DNA of 64,000 nucleotides from an uncultured Gammaproteobacteria bacterium. GTDB taxonomy: Bacteria; Pseudomonadota; Gammaproteobacteria; HK1. The stretch is taken from the NCBI GenBank assembly GCA_958295465.1, contig OY282353.1, forward strand, positions 2,037,001 through 2,101,000. Reading direction: 5' to 3'. Within the stretch, counting starts at the first letter, position 1, and every line of letters starts with the position of its first letter. Below, piece by piece: positions 16,536 through 26,428 of this stretch. Below the pieces are notes generated by a model. The model ran no database searches. It was given only the letters and a program-made list of their open reading frames with translations, and had not been told where the DNA came from. The position numbers were made by a program, and so were the translations under genes.

Positions 16536-17558
16536 ATGAAAACCACAACCAGTGCAACCGCCGGAGCAATCGCGCTCGCGCTCGGCCTTGCCGGCAGCGC
16601 GCAAGCCGGTACGCTCGAAGACGTGCAAGCCCGTGGCGTATTGAACTGTGTCGTCAGCACCGGCGTCGCCGGCTTCGCCTACCCGGACGACGCGGGCAAG
16701 TGGCACGGCTTCGACGTCGACTTCTGCCGCGCCACCGCGGCCGCCGTCCTCGGCGACCCGGAGGCGATCAAGGCCGTCACCTCGACCGGCAAGACGCGCT
16801 TCACCAAGCTGAACGCCGGCGAAGGCGACGTGCTCTGGCGCAACACCACCATCACCTTCTCCCGTGACGTCGGCGTGAAGCTGCGCTTCCACGGGGTCAA
16901 CTACTACGACGGCCAGGGCTTCATGGTGCCCAAGTCGCTGGGCATATCCAGCGCGAAGGAGCTGGACGGCGCCTCGGTCTGCATCCAGACCGGCACCACC
17001 ACCGAGCTCAACCTCGCCGACTACTTCCACAGCAACGGCATGAAGTACGAGGCGGTGACCATCGAGACCAACAACGAGGCACGCCAGAACTACCTCGCCG
17101 GACGGTGCGACGTGTACACCACGGACGCCTCCGGCCTCGCGTCCACCCGGTCCACCTTCACCGATCCGGAGAACCACGTCGTCCTGCCCGAGATCATCTC
17201 CAAGGAGCCGCTCGGGCCCGCCACCCGTCACGGCGACGACCAATGGTCGGACATCGTGACCTGGGTGCTGAACGCGACGGTCACGGCGGAGGAGAAGGGC
17301 GTGACCTCGGCAAACGTCGACGACATGATGGCGAACTCCAAGGATCCCGAGGTGCTGCGGCTGCTGGGGGTCGAAGGCAACCAGGGATCGGAGCTCGGCT
17401 TGAGCGCCGACTGGGCCTACAACATCATCAAGTCGGTCGGCAACTACGGCGAAATCTTCGAGCGCAACATCGGGGTGAACACGCCGATCGGTCTCGCGCG
17501 GGGTCTCAACGCGCTGTGGACCGATGGAGGGCTCCAGTACTCGCCGCCGTTCCGTTGA
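16536..17558 (+). CDS. aapJ: General L-amino acid ABC transporter, periplasmic binding protein
   Basis: The 340-residue protein has a Sec signal peptide (MKTTTSATAGAIALALGLAG, cleavage near SAQAG). The mature part is typical of AapJ/YhdW: LEDVQARGVLNCVVSTG, GFDVDFCRATAAAVLGD, WRNTTITFSRD, ASVCIQTGTTTELNLADYF and YTTDASGLASTRS. It captures L-amino acids in the periplasm for the AapQMP membrane complex. It is the first of four collinear genes, with a strong GC hairpin in the 77-bp gap to aapQ. AAGGAG lies about ten bases before the start. Confidence 0.93.
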   Translation: MKTTTSATAGAIALALGLAGSAQAGTLEDVQARGVLNCVVSTGVAGFAYPDDAGKWHGFDVDFCRATAAAVLGDPEAIKAVTSTGKTRFTKLNAGEGDVLWRNTTITFSRDVGVKLRFHGVNYYDGQGFMVPKSLGISSAKELDGASVCIQTGTTTELNLADYFHSNGMKYEAVTIETNNEARQNYLAGRCDVYTTDASGLASTRSTFTDPENHVVLPEIISKEPLGPATRHGDDQWSDIVTWVLNATVTAEEKGVTSANVDDMMANSKDPEVLRLLGVEGNQGSELGLSADWAYNIIKSVGNYGEIFERNIGVNTPIGLARGLNALWTDGGLQYSPPFR

Positions 17559-17586
17559 GCGCGACCTGACCCGAAGTCCGAGGCAA

Positions 17587-17614
17587 GCGCTGGCGCGTTC
17601 CCGCGCGCCAGCGC
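17587..17614 (+). terminator. GC-rich hairpin between aapJ and aapQ
   Basis: The arms GCGCTGGCGCG (17587-17597) and CGCGCCAGCGC (17604-17614) are perfectly complementary, 11 bp around a 6-base loop. There is no strong T-run after it. This suggests a partial terminator or mRNA-stabilising hairpin that lets the binding protein be made in excess over the permeases, as is common for such operons. Confidence 0.65.
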
Positions 17615-17635
17615 GCCTTTCCCTTCTCCGGGCAG

Positions 17636-18832
17636 ATGTCGATGGCGATCGCTTCCGTCGAGAATCGCAGCTCGATCGCAAGCCTCTGGCGTAACAAGGA
17701 GGCACGATCGGTCATCGTGCAAATCATCACCGTGACGGTGGTGTTCGCTCTGGTGGCGCTGGCGCTTCGCAACGTCGCCGTCAACCTGGAAGCGATCGGA
17801 AAGGAATTCAGCTTCGACTTTCTGACTGCGCCAGCCGCCTACGACATCACCTTTTCGCCCTTCCTCGACTACACCTCCCGCGACACGCACCTGATCGCAG
17901 CCGCGGTCGGCATTCTGAACACCCTGCTCGTCGCAGTCTGCGGCATCGCGTTCGCGACGCTGCTCGGCTTTACGATGGGCGTCCTCCGGCTGTCCGGCAA
18001 CTGGCTGATCAGCCGCATGGCCTACGTATTCATCGAGTTCACCCGCAACGTTCCGGTGCTGCTGCACATTCTTCTCGTGCACGGGATCGTGGTCACCACC
18101 CTGCCGGCGCCGCGCAACGCCATCGGCATCGGCGACACGATGTTCGTCTCCAACCGCGGCTTCTACGTGCCGGCCCCGGTGTTCGAGGACGGGGCCGGCA
18201 TCGTCGGCGCGGTGCTCGTGATCGCGATCGTCGCCGCGATGGGATTTCGCCGGTGGGCGAAGCGCATGCAGGACGAGACCGGGAAAATCTACCCGGTGTT
18301 CTGGATCTGTACCGGAATCGTCGCCGGGGCGACGGCGGTTGCATTTCTCGCGGCCGGCATGCCCCTGTCCTGGGAGGTACCGGCGCTCAAGGGATTCAAC
18401 TTCAAGGGCGGCATGGCGCTGAAGCCGGAATTCCTGGCCCTGTGGCTCGCGCTCTCCTACTACACCTCGTGCTTCATCGCCGAGATCGTCCGCGCCGGAA
18501 TCCTCGCGGTCAGCCACGGTCAGACCGAGGCTGCGCACGCGCTGGGCCTGCGGCCGAACCGGACCTTGCAGCTCGTCGTCATCCCGCAGGCGTTGCGCAT
18601 CATCGTGCCTCCCCTCGTCAGCCAGTATCTGAACCTCACCAAGAACTCCTCGCTGGCCATCGCCATCGGCTACATGGACGTCGTCGCCACCATCGGCGGC
18701 ATTTCCCTGATGCAGACCGGCAAGGAAGTGGAGACGATGATCATCGTGCTGGGGGTCTACCTCGTCTTCTCGCTGACCATCTCGGCGTTCATGAACTGGT
18801 TCAACCGCAGCATCAGGCTCAAGGAGAGATAG
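17636..18832 (+). CDS. aapQ: General L-amino acid ABC transporter permease AapQ
   Basis: The 398-residue inner-membrane protein has the AapQ plan: a first membrane span around VIVQIITVTVVFALVALAL, a periplasmic segment, LLGFTMGVLRLSGNWL, EFTRNVPVLLHIL, a long insert, and the EAA-type loop HALGLRPNRTLQLVVIPQALRIIVPP near the C-terminus. It forms the channel with AapM for amino-acid uptake. Start ATG 17636 lies 77 bp after aapJ; MAIAS two codons later is an alternative. Confidence 0.92.
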   Translation: MSMAIASVENRSSIASLWRNKEARSVIVQIITVTVVFALVALALRNVAVNLEAIGKEFSFDFLTAPAAYDITFSPFLDYTSRDTHLIAAAVGILNTLLVAVCGIAFATLLGFTMGVLRLSGNWLISRMAYVFIEFTRNVPVLLHILLVHGIVVTTLPAPRNAIGIGDTMFVSNRGFYVPAPVFEDGAGIVGAVLVIAIVAAMGFRRWAKRMQDETGKIYPVFWICTGIVAGATAVAFLAAGMPLSWEVPALKGFNFKGGMALKPEFLALWLALSYYTSCFIAEIVRAGILAVSHGQTEAAHALGLRPNRTLQLVVIPQALRIIVPPLVSQYLNLTKNSSLAIAIGYMDVVATIGGISLMQTGKEVETMIIVLGVYLVFSLTISAFMNWFNRSIRLKER

Positions 18833-18883
18833 CGTGCCGGACGGTCGGTCCCATACCAGTACGCCACGCTGCCGCTGCCGGCC

Positions 18884-20020
18884 ATGACCGAGTCGGCCAC
18901 CGCCCCGCGTTACGCCCCCGGGACCCACCCGGATCTGCCGCCGCCGAGACGAACCACCGGCGTCGCCGGGTGGATGTACAAGAACCTCTTCTCGTCTCCG
19001 CTGAACATCGCCCTGACCGTGATCGGGGCCTTCGTCCTCTACTCGATCGTTCCCCCGATGCTGGAATGGGCGTTCCTGAAGTCGATCTGGACCGCGGAGT
19101 CGCGCGTCGAATGCTGGGACAAGATGGAAGTGCCGGAAGAAGCGGCCTGCTGGGCGTTCATCAAGGGGCGGCTGAATATCTTCATCTACGGGTTCTACCC
19201 CGAGGCGGAGCGCTGGCGGGTCAACGTATCGTTCGTGCTGTTGATCTTCGCGGTCCTGCCGGTCCTCTACGACAGGCTCCCGCAGCGAAAACGCTGGTTC
19301 TGGTACGTGGCCGCGTTCCCGTTCCTGGCCGGCTGGCTGCTGGTCGGCGGATTCGGCCTCACGCCGGTGGACACCGACCAGTTCGGCGGCTTCATGCTGA
19401 CCCTCATCATCGGCGTCACCGGGATCTCGTTCTCGCTGCCGATCGGTATCGCTCTCGCACTGGGACGCACCTCCGACCTGCCGGCGTTGCGCATCCTGTG
19501 CGTGCTGTTCATCGAGTTCATTCGCGGCGTGCCGCTGATCGCCCTGCTGTTCGTCGCATCGACGATGCTCAACTACTTCCTGCCGCCCGGCACCACCTTC
19601 GATCTGCTCATGCGCGTACTGATCATGGTGACCTTGTTCTCCGCCGCCTACATTGCGGAGGTCGTGCGCGGCGGCCTGCAGGGGATTCCGAAGGGCCAGG
19701 TCGAGGCGGCGGACTCGCTGGGCCTCCCGTACTGGAAGGCACAGCGGCTGATCGTCCTGCCCCAGGCGTTGAAGATCTCGATACCCGGCATCGTCAACAC
19801 CTTCATCGGGCTGTACAAGGACACCACCCTGGTGCTCATCATCGGCATGCTGGACCCCCTCGGCATCGGCAACGCGTCGCTCGCGGATGCGGTGTGGGCG
19901 GGGCTCGCCCGCGAGGTGTACCTGTTCATCGCAGTCTTCTTCTTCCTGTGCTGCTTCGGGATGTCGCGCTACTCGCTGTATCTCGAGCGAAAGCTCCACA
20001 CCGGCCACGAGGAAATCTAG
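18884..20020 (+). CDS. aapM: General L-amino acid ABC transporter permease AapM
   Basis: The 378-residue permease shows a short cytoplasmic N-terminus, early spans, [40 protein letters not shown], the EAA loop [21 protein letters not shown], and the end [16 protein letters not shown], which is typical of AapM/YhdY. It pairs with AapQ. It starts 51 bp after aapQ and ends 166 bp before the ATPase gene. Confidence 0.92.
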   Translation: MTESATAPRYAPGTHPDLPPPRRTTGVAGWMYKNLFSSPLNIALTVIGAFVLYSIVPPMLEWAFLKSIWTAESRVECWDKMEVPEEAACWAFIKGRLNIFIYGFYPEAERWRVNVSFVLLIFAVLPVLYDRLPQRKRWFWYVAAFPFLAGWLLVGGFGLTPVDTDQFGGFMLTLIIGVTGISFSLPIGIALALGRTSDLPALRILCVLFIEFIRGVPLIALLFVASTMLNYFLPPGTTFDLLMRVLIMVTLFSAAYIAEVVRGGLQGIPKGQVEAADSLGLPYWKAQRLIVLPQALKISIPGIVNTFIGLYKDTTLVLIIGMLDPLGIGNASLADAVWAGLAREVYLFIAVFFFLCCFGMSRYSLYLERKLHTGHEEI

Positions 20021-20186
20021 TGTCCATGCTGTCCGAACCGTCGGTACCTGGGCACGTCTCCGCGACCCGTTCCCACTCCATCGGCGACGCTGGATGCGGG
20101 CGGATGAACGGCCGTATTTCCTGCCCCGCGAGGTCGGCCGGACGACACCCGGAAGAAGCCGGGCAATCGACATGGGAGCCGAATCC

Positions 20187-20981
20187 ATGGCAACGGTAGA
20201 CAGGACGGTGGGCGGACGACGGCCCGGCTCGACGATGGGCGCCTCCGAGATCAGCATCTCGATCCATGGCATGCACAAGTGGTTCGGCCAGTTTCACGTG
20301 CTCAAGGACGTCAACCTCGAGGTCAAGCGCGGCGAGCGCATCGTGATCTGCGGCCCGTCGGGTTCGGGCAAGTCGACCCTGATCCGGTGCATCAACCGGC
20401 TGGAGGAGCACCAGCAGGGCTCGATCGTGGTCGACGGAACCAAGCTCACCAACGACCTCAAGAACATCGAGATCATCCGCTCCGAGGTGGGCATGGTGTT
20501 CCAGCACTTCAACCTGTTTCCCCATCTCACGGCGCTGGAGAACTGCACGCTCGCGCCGATCTGGGTGCGCAAGATGCCGAAGGCGGAGGCGGAGGAGGCC
20601 GCCATGCGCTACCTCGAGCGGGTCCGCATCCCCGAGCAGGCCGGCAAGTACCCGGGCCAGCTTTCGGGCGGCCAGCAGCAGCGGGTCGCGATCGCCCGCT
20701 CGCTGTGCATGAACCCGCGCATCATGCTCTTCGACGAGCCGACCTCGGCGCTGGACCCGGAGATGATCAAGGAAGTGCTCGAAGTCATGGTCGAGCTCGC
20801 CGAGAGCGGTATGACGATGCTGGTGGTCACCCACGAGATGGGCTTCGCGACCGCCGTCTCGGACCGCGTGATCTTCATGGACGCGGGCGAGATCATCGAG
20901 GAGAACAGTCCGGAGGAATTCTTCAAGAACCCTCGGCACGAGCGGACGAAGCTGTTCCTCAGCCAGATCCTGTCGCACTGA
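20187..20981 (+). CDS. aapP: General L-amino acid ABC transporter ATP-binding protein
   Basis: The 264-residue ATPase has Walker [10 protein letters not shown] (about 56-64), a Q-loop in [16 protein letters not shown], the signature [15 protein letters not shown], Walker [16 protein letters not shown] and the H-loop [24 protein letters not shown] is characteristic of AapP/GlnQ. It energises AapQM. The start at 20187 has GGGAG nine bases upstream; 20172 is also in frame. It closes the aapJQMP operon. Confidence 0.93.
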   Translation: MATVDRTVGGRRPGSTMGASEISISIHGMHKWFGQFHVLKDVNLEVKRGERIVICGPSGSGKSTLIRCINRLEEHQQGSIVVDGTKLTNDLKNIEIIRSEVGMVFQHFNLFPHLTALENCTLAPIWVRKMPKAEAEEAAMRYLERVRIPEQAGKYPGQLSGGQQQRVAIARSLCMNPRIMLFDEPTSALDPEMIKEVLEVMVELAESGMTMLVVTHEMGFATAVSDRVIFMDAGEIIEENSPEEFFKNPRHERTKLFLSQILSH

Positions 20982-21118
20982 ACCGCTCGCCGGCTTCCGG
21001 AGGCTTCCCCGCAAGGCGCGGCGGCAAGCGTATGCACACCGCGAGACCGTATGCCATGCAGGTGTCCGGTCCTGAATCGGAATCGACGTCTCCCTGTCGT
21101 CGGGTGAATCGCGGGCGT

Positions 21119-22339
21119 CTAGCCTGATTCGGGGAAGTCGGCATCGCGCCTCTCGATTGCCCGGATTCCGGCTGTCACGCCGAGCCCGGCCAGCCCGAGC
21201 GCGACCAGCAGCATCCAGCCCTGCTCCCAGCCTCCGAGCGATGCGACGAGCATGGCGAAGACGGGCGGTCCGGCGACGACACCGACGTGGGAGCCCTGCA
21301 CGACGAATCCGTTGACGGTGGCGACATGGTCGCGGCTCGGCGCGTGTGCGGCGGTCCCGGCAAGGATCGCGGCGGGCAGCAGTCCGCCGACCGCGCTGAA
21401 GATCGCCGCAAGGGCAATCTTGAGCATCGGCGGGACGACGACGGAGAAGGCTCCGGCTGCACACGGGGCCATGACGAGAAAGGTGATCGCAAGCAGCTTC
21501 CAGCGCGCGGCCCTGCGGTGGAGCAGCCAGGCGCCGGCCAGGCAGCCGATCACGTTGGCGCCGACCACCAGCGCGCCGGTGAGGGCCGCCGCCTCGTGGG
21601 TGCGGCCATGGGATTCGATGAGAAACGTCGGCATCCAGGTCGCCACCGCGAAGAACTGGACGGTGTAGCAGGCGAACGCCGCGGCGAGCAGCCAAGGCCC
21701 GGGACGGCGCAGCGCCTCGGTGCTGACGCGACCCGGGAAGTTCGGGCGCGCTGATATTCCTCGGGTGGCGACCAGCACGATCAGGAGGACGATCGCGGTG
21801 AGGCCCGCGTGGAGCAGCCACAGGCCGCGCCAACCGATCCCGGGCAACACGAAGGGGGCGCTCAGCATCGCGATGGCCATTCCGGCCGGCATGTAGATGC
21901 TCCACGCTCCGAGTGCGAGCCCGTGATCGCGCGGGGGCGCGACGGCGACGATGATTCGCGGGGCGGAGACGGAGACGGCGACGGTGACGAGGCCGAGTCC
22001 GGAGAGGACGCGGGTCGCGAGCAGGGCGGTTCCCGACTCGACGGCAGCGCCCCAGATCGATCCGGCGGTGAGACAGACGAGTCCCGCGGCGAGGACCCGG
22101 CGGGCGCCGAGCCGATCGGCGGCCAGGCCGCTCGCGATGCCGAGGGTCGCGCCGATGAGGTTGAAGATCGAGGCGATCCATCCGGCCGCCACGAGGCCGA
22201 GATCGAGTTCGTCACGCAGGGCCGGAAGCGCGGGCGGGACCTTGCCGACGTGCAGCGAGGCCGCAACACCGCTCGCGATCATGGCGCCCACGACGATCCA
22301 CCGGGTGGTGGTCGCCGCGTGCCCCGGCGGGCACGGCAC
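21119..22339 (-). CDS. Major facilitator superfamily transporter
   Basis: The 406-residue protein has about twelve hydrophobic spans and the loop 2-3 signature GLAADRLGARRVLAAG typical of MFS carriers. The N-half opens WIVVGAMIASGVAASLHVG and resembles the CynX/NimT-like group. Substrate cannot be told. Its start lies 7 bp after the stop of the upstream amidase gene, so the two are probably co-transcribed and the carrier may import an amide substrate or export a product. Confidence 0.85.
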   Translation of the reverse strand: MPCPPGHAATTTRWIVVGAMIASGVAASLHVGKVPPALPALRDELDLGLVAAGWIASIFNLIGATLGIASGLAADRLGARRVLAAGLVCLTAGSIWGAAVESGTALLATRVLSGLGLVTVAVSVSAPRIIVAVAPPRDHGLALGAWSIYMPAGMAIAMLSAPFVLPGIGWRGLWLLHAGLTAIVLLIVLVATRGISARPNFPGRVSTEALRRPGPWLLAAAFACYTVQFFAVATWMPTFLIESHGRTHEAAALTGALVVGANVIGCLAGAWLLHRRAARWKLLAITFLVMAPCAAGAFSVVVPPMLKIALAAIFSAVGGLLPAAILAGTAAHAPSRDHVATVNGFVVQGSHVGVVAGPPVFAMLVASLGGWEQGWMLLVALGLAGLGVTAGIRAIERRDADFPESG

Positions 22340-22345
22340 GGGGGC

Positions 22346-23773
22346 TCAGCCGAGCCGGTCGAGGGCCGGATGGCGCCGGTGCCAATCGGTCGATTGCTGG
22401 TATGCGTGGCCGATACGAAGCACCCGGGCCTCGTCGAACGGCTTGCCGTAGATCATCAGCCCGACCGGCAGCCCGTGCGACGTGAAACCGCAGGGCACGC
22501 TCAGCCCGCAGAGGCCGAGGATGTTGCCGATCGAGGTGTTGCGCAGCGCTTGCAGGTTGCGCTCGGTATAGGTCTCGGTGCTCGCCAGGGCTTCTTCGAC
22601 CGGCACCGGCGGAACCATCACCGTCGGACAGAGCAGGCCGTCGATGCCGTCGAGCACCGCCACGGTCCGCGCCCGCAGCTCTTCCCATGCGCGCACCGTC
22701 GCCAGGTACTCGTGCGCGGGAACGTCCCGGCCCTTCACGACGCGGAAGGCGACGATGGGGTCGAGGTCGTCGAACTTCGAGTCGACGAGGCGGCGGTTGA
22801 CGTCGTAGGCCTCGGCTGCGATGACGAGGCCCCGCGGGTTGAGCCGGCGGGCCGACTCCGCGTGCTCGAACTCGATGTCGATCACCCGCGCGCCGAGGGA
22901 TTCGAGATGGGCGATCGCCTCGCGCGTCCGGGCCTCGACCTCGGCGTCGCAGTCTTCCCAGAACACCGCGCGCGGCACGCCGAGGGTGAGTCCGGCGACG
23001 CCGCGCCCGATCCCGCTCGTCACGTCGTGCGGGGACTGGCCGCGGGTGGTGGCGTCGGCGGGATCCGCGCCCTGCATCGCCTCGTAGACGATCGCGGCGT
23101 CGGCCGCGTCGCGGGTCAGCGGGCCCGCGCTGTCGAGGCTCTGGCTCAGCGGATAGATGCCGGCGCGGCTCACCCGTCCTACCGTCGTCTTCAGGCCGGT
23201 GACCCCGCACATGCTCGCGGGGATCCGGACCGATCCGCCGGTGTCGGAGCCCAGTCCCATCGGCGCCAGTCCGGCCGCCACCGCGACGCCGGTGCCCGAG
23301 CTCGATCCGCCCGGCAGATGAGGCTCGGAATGCCAGGGATTGTGCGGGGTCCCCTGATCGGTGTTGATGCCCGCGCCGCCGTACGCGAACTGCACGGTGA
23401 TGGTCTTGCCGAGCAGGACCATTCCTGCCCGCGTCAGCTTCTCGATGACCGTGCAGTCGCGGTCCGGAACGTTGTCCTGGAGGAGGCGGGTGCCCGCGGT
23501 GGTGGGCAGGCCCGCCACGTCGTACAGATCCTTGGCTACGTACGGGATGCCGTGCAGCGGACCGAGGTCGATCCCGGCCGCAAGCTGTACGTCCGCGGCC
23601 CGCGCCTGCGCGAGCGCCCGGTCGCGGCAAGTGACCGTAAACGCCCCCAGGCTCGGCTCCAGCGCGTCGATTCGATCGAGGAAGTGCTCGGCGACCGCCA
23701 CCGAGGTCAGCTCTCCGGCACGGATCGCCCGGCCCAGCTCGACGATGGTTCGATAGTGAATGGGGACTTGCAT
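22346..23773 (-). CDS. Amidase-signature family hydrolase
   Basis: The 475-residue protein has the amidase-signature triad: Lys81 in HGIPYVAKDLYDV, cis-Ser157/158 in PGGSSSGTGVAVAAG, and nucleophile Ser181 in GSDTGGSVRIPAS. It hydrolyses an amide bond in the cytoplasm; GatA itself is unlikely given the absence of gatB/gatC. The start at 23773 has GGAGG five bases upstream (GGAGGACCCC-ATG). It is followed immediately by the MFS gene. Two further amidase-signature genes lie in the window (30.9 and 47.6 kb). Confidence 0.9.
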   Translation of the reverse strand: MQVPIHYRTIVELGRAIRAGELTSVAVAEHFLDRIDALEPSLGAFTVTCRDRALAQARAADVQLAAGIDLGPLHGIPYVAKDLYDVAGLPTTAGTRLLQDNVPDRDCTVIEKLTRAGMVLLGKTITVQFAYGGAGINTDQGTPHNPWHSEPHLPGGSSSGTGVAVAAGLAPMGLGSDTGGSVRIPASMCGVTGLKTTVGRVSRAGIYPLSQSLDSAGPLTRDAADAAIVYEAMQGADPADATTRGQSPHDVTSGIGRGVAGLTLGVPRAVFWEDCDAEVEARTREAIAHLESLGARVIDIEFEHAESARRLNPRGLVIAAEAYDVNRRLVDSKFDDLDPIVAFRVVKGRDVPAHEYLATVRAWEELRARTVAVLDGIDGLLCPTVMVPPVPVEEALASTETYTERNLQALRNTSIGNILGLCGLSVPCGFTSHGLPVGLMIYGKPFDEARVLRIGHAYQQSTDWHRRHPALDRLG

Positions 23774-24047
23774 GGGGTCCTCCGAGGGCGGTGGTGAGGG
23801 CGGTGCCGGGGAGAAGGCGGCAGGGAAGCGGCGAGCCGGTGCCGGCGGCAGGTCCGGCGCCATTGTACGTAGACTCGCCGCCGCCACGCATTCGGATGTG
23901 ATGCCTGCATCCTTTGCGGACCCCTGGATCAGGAACGCTCAGGCAGGAATCGCGGGGACGTGATGCTGTGGCAAGGCATGGAACTCCAGGCCGGCAATGC
24001 CCGCGTGGCCGGAGCGAGGCGATACGCCTCCTGGGCAACGGGACGCT

Positions 24048-25064
24048 TCAGGCCGGCATCCGCTGCCGGTACGTCTGCGCGTACTCCCGGGTGTCGGCGT
24101 AGTGGGGCGGCAGCGGGCGCCCGTTGGGGATCGTGAGCCACAGCCGCAGCAGGTGGCGGCGCTGTGCCGGGTCCGGGGCATCCTCGAATTCGGTGCGGCC
24201 GTGCATGATGGTGTGGTTGCTCGCGAGCAGCACGTCTCCCGGCTCCAGGCGGAACTCCAGTGCCAAGCCCGTTTCCTGCGTGACGTGGTGGAACAGCTCC
24301 AGCGCCTCGCGCTGCGCCTCGGTGAGGCGCGGCACGTCCTCGAAGCGCTGCGCGGAGTAGACGTACTCGGGCTTGAGCAGGACGCTGAGAAGCCCATCGT
24401 GCCAAGTGTAGATCGGCAGCACCTGGCAGCGGGCGCCGTCCGGGCGCTGGCCGCGGGCGTCCATCCAGAAATCCTCCTGCAGCACGACGGCGAGGTCGGG
24501 GCGGCGGCGGACGATCTCGTTGAAGACCTCGACCGCGCTCACCACGAGACTCTTTCCGCCGCCGGCGCCCTGGCGCACGCAGGCGAGCGCGAAGACGTCG
24601 CCCCCGTCGGTATGCAGGCGGATCGCGTGGCTCGTCTGGTAGTACCGGATCGAGTCGTCGGAACCGAACTTGCGACCGACGTCGCGTACGTCGTGCAGCA
24701 GGTTGCCGGCCAGATCCTGGCCCACCGGCAGGCCGAGGTGTGTGCCGAGGCCCCAGAGCGCGATGCGGTTCCCGGCCTCGCTCCACCGCGCGGCGGGGAG
24801 TCCCCGCAGGAGCACGAACCCCCGGCCGCCCTCCAACGCCCCGAGCATCGTCTCGAAGTGTCCGCCCATGTTCGGGAGCGGGAAGTCGTCGCGGGTGACG
24901 TCGAAGAGATCGACGCCGCGCGCCGCGACCGCGGAGACCGCGGACTCGATCTCCGCGACCGCCGGCGCGTCGAGGGTGAGGATCCAGTCGGACCGTTCGG
25001 CCATCCGGTCACCGCGCCACGCCGCGGGGTCGTCTTCCAGGAGAGCCGTCAGGAATTCACGCAT
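24048..25064 (-). CDS. TauD/TfdA-family Fe(II)/2-oxoglutarate dioxygenase
   Basis: The 338-residue protein contains the facial-triad motif H-x-D in AIRLHTDGGDVF. The distal His is probably in NHTIMHGRTEF, with RRHLLRLWLTIP supplying the 2-oxoglutarate-binding Arg. GGRGFVLLRGLP is a TauD/TfdA hallmark. It would oxidise a small organic substrate using O2 and 2-oxoglutarate. ATG 25064 is used; a TTG at 25097 extends it without better signals. It is oriented as the amidase and MFS genes but separated from them by 274 bp with no feature. Confidence 0.85.
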   Translation of the reverse strand: MREFLTALLEDDPAAWRGDRMAERSDWILTLDAPAVAEIESAVSAVAARGVDLFDVTRDDFPLPNMGGHFETMLGALEGGRGFVLLRGLPAARWSEAGNRIALWGLGTHLGLPVGQDLAGNLLHDVRDVGRKFGSDDSIRYYQTSHAIRLHTDGGDVFALACVRQGAGGGKSLVVSAVEVFNEIVRRRPDLAVVLQEDFWMDARGQRPDGARCQVLPIYTWHDGLLSVLLKPEYVYSAQRFEDVPRLTEAQREALELFHHVTQETGLALEFRLEPGDVLLASNHTIMHGRTEFEDAPDPAQRRHLLRLWLTIPNGRPLPPHYADTREYAQTYRQRMPA

Positions 25065-25459
25065 GGAGTCGTCCGGGAAGACTGGGCCGGTCGCCAACGA
25101 AAACGCCGGTGAAACAGGAAGTCACACATGCAGACGTCCGGGGCCGTCGGCGTCCGTCGATTCGTATCGTCCGGCACGTATCCAAGGGTACCCGTACATC
25201 GCCCCGGGATCACGTCGCCAGCGCAGTCACGGGAAGAAACAAGATTATTTCGCGCTGCATTCGGAGCATGCGCCGGGAAGACGACCCCGGGCGAATCAGG
25301 GCCGCGCGGCTCCGTGAAAGCGCGGTTCGACGACCACGCGGTGCAGGTTCAGGACGCGAAGCGGGCGGATGGTGAGGTGGACCCCATCGGTTGGACAGGA
25401 ATCGCGAATCAGTCAGTGTCTTCTGCCATGATCATGGCAGTGAGAGAGAGGACCAGAAG

Positions 25460-25625
25460 ATGGGACGCAAGCGCGGGAATCATTCGGCGTCGTTCAAGGC
25501 GAAGGTGGCGGTGGCCGCGGTTCGCGGTGAGAAGACCCTCGCGGAGCTGGCTCAACAGTACGACGTGCACCCGAACCAGATTCAGGACTGGCAAAGCCGA
25601 TTGGTGGGCAGCGCCGAGACCTTTC
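25460..25625 (+). pseudogene. IS3-type transposase orfA, 5' fragment
   Basis: About 55 codons read MGRKRGNHSASFKAKVAVAA, then RGEKTLAELAQQYDVHPNQIQDWQSRLV, the helix-turn-helix start of a Transposase_8/IS3-type OrfA. The usual continuation is lost. The same frame enters unrelated RidA-like sequence at about 25626. GAGAGGACCAGAAG precedes the start. It is a dead insertion-sequence end. The 395 bp before it (25065-25459) hold no other recognisable gene. Confidence 0.75.
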
Positions 25626-25799
25626 GCCTGGACTACATCAAGAACTTCGCGCGCTTCGACGAAGTGAAGAACTGGTACGTCAAGGCGCCCTATCCGACCT
25701 GGACCGACGTCGGCATCAGCGCACTGCCGTCCGGGGTCGGTCGCCGAGCTGGCGGTCACGGCGTGGCTGGGCGGCACGCGGCAGGAAGCCGCCGAATAG
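25626..25799 (+). pseudogene. RidA-like C-terminal fragment, frameshifted
   Basis: The frame fused to the transposase fragment reads RLDYIKNFARFDEVKNWYV then APYPTWTDVGISALPSG, which looks like the C-terminal half of a RidA/YjgF-family protein. After SG the homology continues in another frame as SVAELAVTAWLGG with a stop at 25797-25799. A one-base shift near 25733-25740 therefore breaks the gene. It has no start of its own and cannot be functional. Confidence 0.5.
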
Positions 25800-26253
25800 C
25801 CCGCGAGCTCCCTGCCGGACAGAGTGTGGAAGGGTCCGAACTCCCGCGCGCCATCAGCGCGAAACCGGGCATTCAGGACAGTTTGATCGGACGGTCGACA
25901 GACCGGTCCCGTTCGAATTCGAGCTCCGCGCCGGCCAAGGGCGAAGGGAGGTGGCCGGCGCCTCTTCATGAGCCGCCCATCCCTCCGGCATGGCGCCCGC
26001 GTCGTGGTCAGGTGGCGATCCCGAACGGGTCCGTCCGCCTCATGGGTCACCTCCTCAGGGAACTCCATGAAACCGGACAATTGACGTGCTGCTACACCGG
26101 ACAGACTACGTGCTCCCAACCCGACATAGCCGGAACCAAACGCCGGTTGGCGGAAAAATCTTCGTCGTTTTGTCGAATATTTCACGGGTAAGGGACTAAC
26201 AGGCTGGGGCTGGCGCGTCGGGGGCGGCGCGAGTACACTCCCGCCTTCTTGTC
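25800..26253. other. Spacer before tRNA-Ala, nothing recognised
   Basis: About 450 bp of mixed composition, lower in G+C towards the right. No protein-like frame or repeat was recognised. TACACT (about 26233-26238) could be a -10 box for the tRNA, with no clear -35. Confidence 0.35.
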
Positions 26254-26329
26254 GGGGCCGTAGCTCAGTTGGGAGAGCGCAGCGTTCGCAATGCTGAGGT
26301 CGTGGGTTCGACCCCCATCGGCTCCACCA
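26254..26329 (+). tRNA. tRNA-Ala (anticodon CGC)
   Basis: Cloverleaf by eye: acceptor GGGGCCG pairs with CGGCTCC, D-arm GCTC..GAGC, anticodon stem CAGCG/TGCTG with loop TTCGCAA (anticodon CGC, reading GCG), T-arm around GGTTCGACC, and an encoded CCA. The length is 76 nt. It is followed 20 bp later by tRNA-Arg. Confidence 0.93.
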
Positions 26330-26349
26330 CCGCATCGCGCCGGCCCCCG

Positions 26350-26426
26350 GCCCCGGTAGCTCAGCCGGATAGAGCGTCCGCCTCCTAAGCGGAAGGGCAC
26401 AGGTTCGAATCCTGTCCGGGGCGCCA
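26350..26426 (+). tRNA. tRNA-Arg (anticodon CCT)
   Basis: Acceptor GCCCCGG pairs with CCGGGGC. The anticodon stem TCCGC/GCGGA holds loop CTCCTAA (anticodon CCT, reading AGG), the T-arm is AGGTTCGAATCCT, and CCA is encoded. The length is 77 nt. A methylase fragment begins 3 bp after the 3' end on the opposite strand, as expected when a mobile element had used this tRNA as an attachment site. Confidence 0.93.
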
Positions 26427-26428
26427 GC

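Noticed and set aside
17444..20278. 944-codon minus-strand frame across the aap operon
   Set aside because: Shadow of aapQ, aapM and aapP; composition dominated by Arg, His, Asp and Gln with no domain.
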